Assembly: GCA_005880165.1 (NCBI GenBank)
Contig: VBJP01000051.1
Location: forward strand, 1-22,251
Reading direction: 5' to 3'
From: Chloroflexota bacterium
Lineage (GTDB): Bacteria > Chloroflexota > Limnocylindria > QHBO01
DNA length: 22,251 bases
The first letter of the stretch is position 1. The number at the start of each line of letters is the position of its first letter. The position numbers were made by a program, and so were the translations under genes. Of the stretch, positions 1 to 6,082 are shown piece by piece. The notes beneath the pieces are model-generated. The model saw only the letters and a list, made by a program, of their open reading frames with translations. It was not told the DNA's origin and ran no database searches.

Positions 1-537
1 CAGGTTGGCCGTCGGCTCGTCGAGCAGGATGAGCCCCGGCCGCAGGGCCAGCATGCCGGCGATCGCCAGGCTCTGCTGCTCGCCACCCGAGAGCTGGGTC
101 GTCGGCCGATGGCGTCCGTAAGGGAAGCCCACCGCGTCGAGTGCCGCGTCGACGCGCGGCCAGATCGCCTCGGTGGGCACGCAACGGTTCTCGAGCCCGA
201 AGGCGATGTCGTCTCCAGCTCGCCCCATCACCAGCTGCGTGTCCGGATCTTGGAAGACGATCGCCACGCGGTCGCGGGCATCGGCCGGCGGACGACCGTC
301 AAGCAGCAGGCTCCCCTGTGACTCCGCGCCGCCGGTGGCCGTCAGGAGTCCCGCCAGCCCCAGCAGCAGCGTGGACTTGCCGGCACCTGACGGGCCGAGG
401 AGCAGGATCCGCTCGCCCGGGTCGACGCGGAGATCGATGCCGCGCAGGGCCCACGCGCTGCGTCCGGCGTGCCGCCAGCCCCAGCCCCGCGCCTCGATTC
501 CAGCGGGGCGCGGGGCAGCGGCCGCGGCGAGTGTCAC
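1..537 (-). CDS. ykoD: ECF transporter ATP-binding protein (YkoD-like), 3' end outside window
   Basis: ATPase subunit of an energy-coupling-factor importer, probably powering uptake of thiamine or its hydroxymethylpyrimidine precursor. Only the first 179 residues are in the window; the gene runs off the left edge just after Walker B. Visible motifs: Walker A GPSGAGKST at 48-56, a Q-loop reading FQDPDTQL, the ABC signature LSGGEQ at 149-154 and Walker B ILLDEPT at about 170-176. The Q-loop wording is typical of ECF ATPases. The start is a GTG at 537, 16 nt after the ykoE stop, so it belongs to the riboswitch-controlled thiamine operon. In Bacillus, YkoD carries two fused ATPase domains; whether a second follows here cannot be seen. 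The family is certain; the substrate is inferred from neighbours. Confidence 0.9.
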   Translation of the reverse strand, partial: MTLAAAAAPRPAGIEARGWGWRHAGRSAWALRGIDLRVDPGERILLLGPSGAGKSTLLLGLAGLLTATGGAESQGSLLLDGRPPADARDRVAIVFQDPDTQLVMGRAGDDIAFGLENRCVPTEAIWPRVDAALDAVGFPYGRHRPTTQLSGGEQQSLAIAGMLALRPGLILLDEPTANL

Positions 538-553
538 GCGGCTGAGGGTAGCG

Positions 554-1141
554 TCAGATGGGTCGCTGCGACTGCCCGGAGGGGAACGGCGCCAGGACGC
601 CGGTCTGCGCGAGCGCGCGCACCAGCAGCCAGGACCCAAGCCCCGCGATGAGGACGGCGCTGATCAGCATGAAGAGGCCGTAACCGAGCTGCACCCCCAA
701 AGCCGTTTTCGCGTAGTACACGGGCATGTCGTGCAACCATTCGCCCACAGCCGATCCGCCGGCGGCGAGCACGGCCATCGGCAACCCAAAGGCCCGATAG
801 AAGAGGACGGCAAACACGATCTCGGCCCCAGCTCCCTGCACGGCGCCGGAGAGGACCGTGTCCAGGCCCCACTGCGAGCCAAGCAGCGCCGAGACTATGG
901 CGGCCAGGACTTCCGCGAAGAGCGCGGCGCCCGGCTTGCGAATCACGAGCATGGCGAGCACCCCGGGCACCAGCCACACCCCCGAAACAAGGTAGGCGAG
1001 CGGGTTGACCTGTCCCGAGAAGAGGGGCAGGGTCGCCACGTTCCAGGCCCAGAAAACCACACCGAACGCCACCGCGATCACGGCCGCGACCACGATGTCA
1101 ACCGTCCGCCAGCCAGCTGGCTGGCCCATCTCTGTCATCAC
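554..1141 (-). CDS. ykoE: ECF transporter S component, YkoE family (thiamine/HMP uptake)
   Basis: Integral membrane substrate-binding component of a thiamine-pathway ECF transporter, 195 residues, almost wholly hydrophobic with about five to six membrane segments. The N-terminal stretch beginning WRTVDIVVAAVIAVAFG and followed by FWAWN is characteristic of YkoE proteins as I know them. The GTG at 1141 gives a 4-nt overlap with the thiN stop. An ATG at 1138-1136 preceded by GGAAGG looks equally good, so the start is uncertain by one codon. Position between thiN and the ECF ATPase, downstream of a TPP riboswitch, supports uptake of thiamine or hydroxymethylpyrimidine. The exact ligand is not shown by the sequence. 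Confidence 0.9.
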   Translation of the reverse strand: MMTEMGQPAGWRTVDIVVAAVIAVAFGVVFWAWNVATLPLFSGQVNPLAYLVSGVWLVPGVLAMLVIRKPGAALFAEVLAAIVSALLGSQWGLDTVLSGAVQGAGAEIVFAVLFYRAFGLPMAVLAAGGSAVGEWLHDMPVYYAKTALGVQLGYGLFMLISAVLIAGLGSWLLVRALAQTGVLAPFPSGQSQRPI

Positions 1142-1791
1142 GCACCTTCCATGCTTGTGCCGATCTCGATGACCAGGAGTGAGCCGGCCCGGATCGAGAC
1201 GGATGCCGGCTGCCCGATCACCACGTTCGACAGGCCCCGCGAGCGACCCATCAGGAGGGTCTCCTCGTCGAGCGCATACTGCAGGCCCCGAGTGGAGACG
1301 CCCATCGCGTCGCCCCCGAGCGGGAGCACCGTCACCGTCTCCCCCAGCCCGGCCTCGATCACCAGGCTGCGATTGCCGCTGATGCCACGCACCAGGGTCG
1401 AGCTGCGCTGCAATCGGACGTCAACCTGGGAGAAGGCTGGGTCCACCAGGAGCATCACGTTGGCCAGCTCATGGTCAATGCGGCTACCGCCGAAGGCGCC
1501 GAGCAGCACCACCCGATCCGCGCCCGCCCTTATTGCCGCCTCCACCGCGAGCTCCGTGTCGGACGCATCCTTCTCGGCTGGGTGACGGACGAAACGCGTT
1601 CCAGGTTCCTGCAGTCGCTCGATGTCGCGCCGATCGAGCGAGTCGAGGTCGCCCACCACGAGATCGGGCCGCAGGCCCTGCGCAGCCAGCCATCGAGCGC
1701 CGCCATCGGCAGCGACGAGGAGGTCCGCACCCCGTGCTGAGCCTGCGTCCCCGGACGCCGGCTCGCCATCGGCTACGACCACGGCCAGCAC
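1138..1791 (-). CDS. thiN: thiamine pyrophosphokinase
   Basis: Transfers pyrophosphate from ATP to thiamine, giving the cofactor TPP in the cytoplasm. Family motifs in order, numbered from the GTG at 1791: AADGG at 27-31, GDLDS at 47-51, KDASDTEL at 74-81 (metal/ATP site) and GSRIDHELAN at 102-111, followed by the C-terminal beta-rich thiamine-binding domain. Length 217, normal for the family. I chose the GTG at 1791 because the conserved fold begins there and GGAAGGGAG lies 11 nt upstream. A GTG at 1875 would add 28 arginine-rich residues with no family counterpart and sits in a hairpin loop next to the riboswitch. First gene of the operon; its stop overlaps the ykoE start. Confidence 0.92.
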   Translation of the reverse strand: MLAVVVADGEPASGDAGSARGADLLVAADGGARWLAAQGLRPDLVVGDLDSLDRRDIERLQEPGTRFVRHPAEKDASDTELAVEAAIRAGADRVVLLGAFGGSRIDHELANVMLLVDPAFSQVDVRLQRSSTLVRGISGNRSLVIEAGLGETVTVLPLGGDAMGVSTRGLQYALDEETLLMGRSRGLSNVVIGQPASVSIRAGSLLVIEIGTSMEGA

Positions 1792-1862
1792 GTCTCGCGT
1801 CGCTCCCTTCCGGCGCCGACGCACTGCGTCCGGCGCCCCCATCGGCTCATGAGAACGACGAA

Positions 1863-1913
1863 CGGCGCACTCCACATGAATGCGCCGCGAAGGTGGTCAC
1901 CGACTCCCTTCGC
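1863..1913 (-). promoter_or_regulatory. probable expression platform of the TPP riboswitch
   Basis: Two mutually compatible hairpins follow or overlap the aptamer. First, aptamer segment GCGAAGG (1913-1907 on the minus strand) is perfectly complementary to CCTTCGC (1893-1887), which would break the aptamer if formed. Second, CGGCGCA (1887-1881) pairs with TGCGCCG (1869-1863) around an 11-nt loop and is followed by a T-rich but interrupted stretch. The CCTTC part can also pair with GAAGG in the thiN ribosome site at 1810-1806. Seen: the complementarities. Inferred: their regulatory role and direction. Confidence 0.5.
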
Positions 1914-1986
1914 TGGCATGACCCAGATCAGGTTCGAGGGTCTGCGGTCGCCCGCACTCTCAGCGCTCTCGCGCTCCCCTGTCGCT
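1899..1986 (-). promoter_or_regulatory. TPP riboswitch (THI element)
   Basis: Reading the minus strand, the segment contains the conserved THI-box elements in order: AGGGGAGC, GCTGAGAG, GACCCTCGAACCTGATC, then TGCCAGCGAAGGGA, closed by a short P1 pairing CGAC (1984-1981) with GTCG (1904-1901). These are diagnostic for the aptamer that binds thiamine pyrophosphate. It precedes thiN-ykoE-ykoD, so excess TPP should switch off thiamine uptake and activation. A putative -10 box TAGGCT (2009-2004) lies about 20 nt upstream. Switching probably uses the hairpins described at 1863-1913. Confidence 0.95.
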
Positions 1987-2003
1987 CTTGAGCTGTTCCA
2001 GCC

Positions 2004-2013
2004 AGCCTAGCAC
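2004..2013. promoter_or_regulatory. overlapping divergent -10 boxes (thi operon / ybaK)
   Basis: The ten bases AGCCTAGCAC read TAGGCT on the minus strand and TAGCAC on the plus strand, sharing a central CTAG. The minus box is placed to start transcription just before the TPP aptamer; the plus box is 18 nt before the ybaK-like ATG. No clear -35 is visible on either side. The arrangement matches the one at 17333-17342. Functional status is an inference. Confidence 0.35.
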
Positions 2014-2031
2014 GCGTGGGATCATCGAGCG

Positions 2032-2547
2032 ATGACCGATGCGGGCCATCCGAGCGTACAGAGAGTGCTCGATGCGGCGGCGGAGCAGGGCCTCCGTATC
2101 GAGATCCGCCGCTTCCCCCAGGGCACCCGGACAGCCGCCGATGCGGCACGCGCGGTCGGCTGCAACGTGGGGCAGATCGTGAAGTCGCTCGTCTTCGTCG
2201 CTGATGGGCAGCCGATTCTGGTGTTGGTCTCCGGAGCAGACCGCGCCGACCTGGACCTGCTGTCGGCGGCGCTGGGCACCGCCAAATCCAGCGCGAGCTC
2301 GCCGATTCGGCGCGCCACCCCAGACGAGGCGCGCGACGCGACGGGTTACTCGATCGGCGGGATTCCGCCGCTCGGCCATGCGCGAGTGCTACCGGTCCTG
2401 ATCGACGAGGGACTTCTCCGGCACGAGGTGGTGTGGGCTGCCGCCGGCCTCCCGGACGCGGTTTTTGCGGTCGCTCCCGACGATCTCACCCGCGCCGCGC
2501 GAGCCCGGATCGTGGCGGTCTCTAGGGCCGATCCGTCTGGATCGTGA
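2032..2547 (+). CDS. YbaK/EbsC-family aminoacyl-tRNA deacylase
   Basis: Likely hydrolyses mischarged aminoacyl-tRNA (typically Cys- or Ala-tRNAPro) in trans. It has 171 residues, a usual length for the single-domain family. The catalytic-type lysine is in VGQIVKSLVF (K51) and the conserved glycine-rich block GYSIGGIPPLGH is at 105-116, both hallmarks of YbaK-like editing domains. ATG start at 2032. Its last 26 nt overlap the end of the convergent lipoprotein gene. It is divergent from the thiamine operon across a short shared promoter region. Substrate amino acid cannot be told from sequence alone. Confidence 0.88.
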   Translation: MTDAGHPSVQRVLDAAAEQGLRIEIRRFPQGTRTAADAARAVGCNVGQIVKSLVFVADGQPILVLVSGADRADLDLLSAALGTAKSSASSPIRRATPDEARDATGYSIGGIPPLGHARVLPVLIDEGLLRHEVVWAAAGLPDAVFAVAPDDLTRAARARIVAVSRADPSGS

Positions 2548-2965
2548 CCTGAGTCCGATCGCCTACGAGCTCCGCCAGCACCTGCCAGATCGTCCCCGTC
2601 CGACCGCGAAACCGGATGAGAGCGGCGCGCTCCGCTGGATAGGCACCCACGATCGCGAAGCCCGCATCGGGGAGCGCGCGAGTGTAGAAGTCATAGGCGG
2701 CGCTGCCGACGACCGGCACGGTCCATCGGGCGATCAGCGTGGCATCGTCGGGGAGGGCATCAGGCTTCGCGCCGGGCATGATCGGAAATCCGGCCGGGAT
2801 GGCCGGCCTGGTCGAAGGCGGTGATCCTGTCGCGCTTGTGGATGGAAGGCCGCCGCCCACGCTCGATGCAGCCACGGGCGACGTGCCTCCCTCCTCCTTT
2901 GTCGTGCAGCCGGAGGCGGCCGCGGCCAGCAGCAGAACCGCCGCGCCGCGGCCGATGAACCTCAC
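2522..2965 (-). CDS. small predicted lipoprotein
   Basis: A 147-residue exported protein of unknown function. The first 20 residues form a lipoprotein signal peptide with lipobox ASGC and lipidated cysteine at 20. A Ser/Thr/Pro-rich linker follows (about 25-55). The globular remainder (about 60-147) includes ARWTVPVVGSAAYDFYTRAL and ends IQTDRP; I do not recognise the fold, though short secreted domains of this size with a YDFY-ALPDAGF pattern occur as substrate- or wall-associated modules. The GTG start overlaps the M23 peptidase stop by 4 nt (GTGA), so it is the last gene of a three-gene envelope operon and is likely translationally coupled. The 3' end overlaps the convergent ybaK-like gene by 26 nt. 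Confidence 0.8.
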   Translation of the reverse strand: MRFIGRGAAVLLLAAAASGCTTKEEGGTSPVAASSVGGGLPSTSATGSPPSTRPAIPAGFPIMPGAKPDALPDDATLIARWTVPVVGSAAYDFYTRALPDAGFAIVGAYPAERAALIRFRGRTGTIWQVLAELVGDRTQVTIQTDRP

Positions 2966-3960
2966 TCCTGCGGCTCACCAAACCTGGAGTTGAGGATGAC
3001 CTGGATCGGCACGTGGAACGATCCGAGCCGCGGCCAGTCGAACCAGCGCAGGCTGTTCGCCAGCAGGTCGAATGGCTCGTCATACACCCCTGGCGGGCTT
3101 TCCGCGTGCAACCCGAAGGTGAATCGACCCACGCCGCCCGGCGGCACCGCATTCTGGTCGACGTTGGTCGCAACCCAGCTCGACGGCCAGTCGAGCGCGC
3201 TGAATTTGCTGTCGCGCGTCGGAGGGTTCCAGGTGCCCAGCAGCACTCGACCGGTCCCGATGTTGTTCCGCCAGGTTCGACCACCCGCGTTCACGAACTC
3301 CACCCAATGCGTGACGGTCGTGTAGCGCTTGATCACCTCTGTGCCGCTGTTCGACTCGCGAAGGTACGTGGCCAGGAAAGGAACGCGCCCGGGGTTCGTG
3401 GTGAACCGCTTCTCGAAGATGGGATCCACCGACGTCCAGCGACCGTTGATCACAGCGCGCATCTCGAAATGAAGGTGCGCCCCGTAGCACTGACCGCTGC
3501 AGCCGGAATCCGCGATCCATTGACCTGCGGCCACCGTCTGGCCTACCGACACGCGCGCGCCGTTGAGGCCCAGGTGGTAGTAGAGCGTCCGTCGCCCATC
3601 GGCGTGCGAAACGAGCACGTAGTTCCCGTTGGTGCCGAACTGCTGGGTGCCGAAACCCTCGAACAGGTCGATCACCGTTCCGTCCCGTGAGGCGGCGATT
3701 GGGCTGAGCACCGCCATCGGGTAGTCCATGCCCGTGTGGCCGTCATAGACGCGGCCGTAGTGGAGGTTGCAGTCGGTCCACAGGACATTCGCCCAGTCGC
3801 GCTGGTAGCAGATCCGAGGATCGCGATCGACACCGTAGGAGAGCGAGATGGACGGGTCGTAGAAGGGGAGGGTGTAGTCGTCGGTGGCCAGGGCGCGGCT
3901 GGCGCTCGCAAGGGAGACAGCCAGGGCGAATGACAGACCAATACACATGCGGCCGATCAT
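2962..3960 (-). CDS. secreted M23-family metallopeptidase with C-terminal FW/Ig-like domain
   Basis: Predicted zinc endopeptidase acting on peptidoglycan cross-links or other glycine-rich peptides outside the membrane. Signal peptide 1-26 (ends RALA). The peptidase domain (about 60-185) carries HTGMD at 75-79 and HLHFE at 162-166, giving zinc ligands H75, D79 and H164, plus the usual YYHL histidine (H129), so it looks active. Residues 212-325 form a second domain with FVNAGGRTW, LGTWNP and PGVYDEPFDL...WF, which resembles the four-tryptophan (NBR1-type) Ig-like fold found after bacterial secreted domains. ATG at 3960 is chosen because it overlaps the upstream stop as ATGA; a GTG three codons earlier is possible. 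Middle gene of the envelope operon. Confidence 0.9.
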   Translation of the reverse strand: MIGRMCIGLSFALAVSLASASRALATDDYTLPFYDPSISLSYGVDRDPRICYQRDWANVLWTDCNLHYGRVYDGHTGMDYPMAVLSPIAASRDGTVIDLFEGFGTQQFGTNGNYVLVSHADGRRTLYYHLGLNGARVSVGQTVAAGQWIADSGCSGQCYGAHLHFEMRAVINGRWTSVDPIFEKRFTTNPGRVPFLATYLRESNSGTEVIKRYTTVTHWVEFVNAGGRTWRNNIGTGRVLLGTWNPPTRDSKFSALDWPSSWVATNVDQNAVPPGGVGRFTFGLHAESPPGVYDEPFDLLANSLRWFDWPRLGSFHVPIQVILNSRFGEPQE

Positions 3961-5015
3961 GGCTGGCACCTACCCGCACAGTTCGCCCAGCCCACGGTGG
4001 CGGTTCCGAAGCGGTCGAGCTCGGTGCCGTCAGAAGCCAGCAGCAGGGTCTGCCCGTCGCGCAGGACCAGCAGCGAGCTTCCGTCGCGCGCCAGGCGAGG
4101 AAGCTCCCCCGGCCCGAGGCGTTGCGCTGTGCCGCGGAGCACGTCGTGCAGGTACACCTCGCCTTCAACCGTGTAGGCGATGCGCGATCCGTCGTCGGCG
4201 AGCGAGGCATCGATCGCACTCGGGTCGAGGCTGGCCAGCCTGCCCGACGCCCCATCCTTCACGCGGTGCACCTCCACGCCTCCGCCGAAGACGTGCGTCG
4301 TCACCGCAATCGAGGAGTCCGCCAGCTCGGCTGCCGAGAAGACGAAACCATCCTCGCTATCAACGGGAACCGCCCGTCGCGTGTCGGGAGCCAAGCGGAC
4401 GACCACTGATGCGAACGGCTTCTCGATCGAAGCGGCCTCAACCAGGAGCAGCTGGCCCGAGCGTGTGAAACGGACCGAGCCCGTGTACGGGCCAGCCGCA
4501 AGCGATGAGGCGGCTCCTGTCCTGGCCTCGATGCGCCACAGCCGACCAGAAGCATCGACCGCGGCCAGCCACGAGCCGTCGGGCGCGAATGCAGCGCCGG
4601 CCACGCCGGCCAGGCCGGTGTGCACCTGCGAGCCGTCGGGGAAGCTGATGACCAGGCCGCCCTCCGGATCGCCGACGCCGTCCGCGACGATGAGCGCTCC
4701 GGTGGGGGCGCTATCCAGGACGCGCCCATAGGCGCGACGCGCCTGCTCGGACGCGGGCAGCGCCGACGAATCGATCCTGGTGGCGGGCAGCTGGAGCTCG
4801 AGGAGCTCGCCGCCCTGCTCGGAATGGCGGACGACGCCGACGATCGACCCCGAGGCGCGTGCCTGGTCGGCCGTCTTGACGGTGGCAGTGGGTGGCGGAT
4901 CGGCGCTTGCGATCTGCGCGCCACTCAGGGAGGCGACGCTGATGATGATGAGAATCGGGACGGCAGTTCGAAGGGGTGTGCGGCCGCCCCGGGCTGATCG
5001 ATGCCTGACGGACAT
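3957..5015 (-). CDS. secreted beta-propeller-like protein (PD40/WD40-type repeats)
   Basis: 352 residues, exported by an N-terminal signal peptide with a basic start, a hydrophobic core around 15-32 and a likely cleavage after ASA at about 38. The mature part consists of repeated short beta-rich blades with typical wording such as AFAPDGSWLAAVDASGRLWRI, SLADDGSRIAYTV and LARDGSSLLVLRDGQTLLLAS, resembling TolB/PD40 propellers. No catalytic motif is seen, so a sensing, scaffold or ligand-binding role is likely. The ATG at 5015 is chosen over an upstream start because GGAGG sits 6 nt before it and the signal peptide begins there. Its stop overlaps the M23 peptidase ATG, making it the first gene of the operon. 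Confidence 0.82.
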   Translation of the reverse strand: MSVRHRSARGGRTPLRTAVPILIIISVASLSGAQIASADPPPTATVKTADQARASGSIVGVVRHSEQGGELLELQLPATRIDSSALPASEQARRAYGRVLDSAPTGALIVADGVGDPEGGLVISFPDGSQVHTGLAGVAGAAFAPDGSWLAAVDASGRLWRIEARTGAASSLAAGPYTGSVRFTRSGQLLLVEAASIEKPFASVVVRLAPDTRRAVPVDSEDGFVFSAAELADSSIAVTTHVFGGGVEVHRVKDGASGRLASLDPSAIDASLADDGSRIAYTVEGEVYLHDVLRGTAQRLGPGELPRLARDGSSLLVLRDGQTLLLASDGTELDRFGTATVGWANCAGRCQP

Positions 5016-5164
5016 CGGAGACCTCCGTTCGGATGCGTGTTGGCTGCGACCGATGACGGAGCTCTCGTTGGCGTCGGGGACCTCCCTGCCGCGGCGACCG
5101 GACCGGCCGTCCGTGCTCGCAGGTGCCACGGTATCGGGGCCCGCTTATTGCCGGATTACCGGGA

Positions 5165-5170
5165 TAGACT
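5165..5170 (+). promoter_or_regulatory. putative -10 box, leaderless start
   Basis: TAGACT lies 8 nt before the ATG at 5179, and no ribosome binding site is present. This places the expected transcription start at or near the start codon. No convincing -35 is visible. Confidence 0.4.
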
Positions 5171-5178
5171 CATACGCG

Positions 5179-5934
5179 ATGCCCCCGCTGCCCGTCGTCC
5201 TCTTCGGCAGCGCGCTGCTGGGAGCGCTCCTCCTTGCCGCCGGCGCGGTCTGGATGCGGACGATCGGCGCTCAGATGGGGCTCGGGAGGCGACTGGCGGG
5301 TGCGCGAGAGATCGCGGTGGGCGACGCGGCAGGCCTGAGGCAGGCGCCGTCAAGGCCCCTCCGCGTCGCCGGCCGCATTCGTTGCCCAGACCCCCTCGTC
5401 GCACCCGACGGCGAGCGCCTGGTGGCCTATCACCGCGACGTCGATGTCCGGTCGCCGAAGGGCGGATGGCGCACCATCGAGCGGCTTCGGGAAACGCGCT
5501 CATTCGAGCTCTGGGACCATGCCGGATCGATGGTGTTGGATCCGGCGCTGGCCGCCGAGCCACTCGTCACGATTCCCCTCGTCTGGGAGGGTCGCCCCGA
5601 CGAGCTTGGCGGTGAGCTGGCGTCGGGCCTGGCGCGGGTCGGTGCCGAAGAAGGTCCACCCGTCGCCGCGCGCGCGGTGACCCGCACGATCTCGGAGGTG
5701 GACCGTCTCCTCGTCCTCGCCCAGGTTCGGGTGACTGGCGTGGGTGGGGCACGCCTGGAGCCTCCCCCCGGTGGCTTCGTCATCTCCGCCCTCGAGCTCG
5801 ACGCGGCCATGCGACTGCTGGGAGGCCCGCATCGTCGGCAGCTGGCCGTTGCGATCGCCGTCCTCGCCGCCGGCGGCCTGCTCCTGGTCGCGGGCGTCGT
5901 GGCCGGTCTGGCGAGCTTGATCGCCGCCGGCTGA
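5179..5934 (+). CDS. two-TM membrane protein with GIDE-like central domain
   Basis: 251 residues with a membrane helix at each end (about 4-26 and 221-248) and a soluble middle part. The centre has the order RVAGRIRCPDPLVAPDG, LVAYHRDVDV, then SFELWDHAGSMVLDP, followed by a long segment ending GGFVIS. This pattern resembles the GIDE domain of MULAN-type proteins and its bacterial relatives; there is no RING finger, so no ligase activity is implied. Function unknown. The ATG at 5179 is chosen because TAGACT sits 8 nt upstream and the first membrane helix begins there. It is divergent from the propeller operon and stands alone, with an inverted repeat 15 nt after its stop. Confidence 0.7.
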   Translation: MPPLPVVLFGSALLGALLLAAGAVWMRTIGAQMGLGRRLAGAREIAVGDAAGLRQAPSRPLRVAGRIRCPDPLVAPDGERLVAYHRDVDVRSPKGGWRTIERLRETRSFELWDHAGSMVLDPALAAEPLVTIPLVWEGRPDELGGELASGLARVGAEEGPPVAARAVTRTISEVDRLLVLAQVRVTGVGGARLEPPPGGFVISALELDAAMRLLGGPHRRQLAVAIAVLAAGGLLLVAGVVAGLASLIAAG

Positions 5935-5949
5935 GCGCGGGAGATCCGG

Positions 5950-5970
5950 GGTACCGGGCCGATCGGTACC
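5950..5970 (+). terminator. possible hairpin terminator without T-tract
   Basis: GGTACCG (5950-5956) and CGGTACC (5964-5970) form a perfect 7-bp stem with a 7-nt loop, starting 15 nt after the stop at 5934. No run of T follows, so termination is only suggested by position; a palindromic protein-binding site is an alternative. Confidence 0.35.
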
Positions 5971-6082
5971 AAGGGACCATCGAGCTCGTCTGTTCCCACT
6001 TCTACCATCCGTTGCACGGTTCCTCACAGAAGCTCCATTTCGGGGTCGAGAGGACCGATCGAACGGCGAGGGAGCCGAAGAC

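Noticed and set aside
173..1585. Long plus-strand open frame opposite the thiamine operon
   Set aside because: The minus strand holds three well-recognised overlapping genes and a riboswitch here; the plus frame is low-complexity Arg/Pro/Ser sequence typical of GC-rich shadows.
1792..1875. N-terminal extension of thiamine pyrophosphokinase from the GTG at 1875
   Set aside because: Arg-rich sequence unlike the family, and the start codon lies in a hairpin loop next to the riboswitch; kept only as an alternative.
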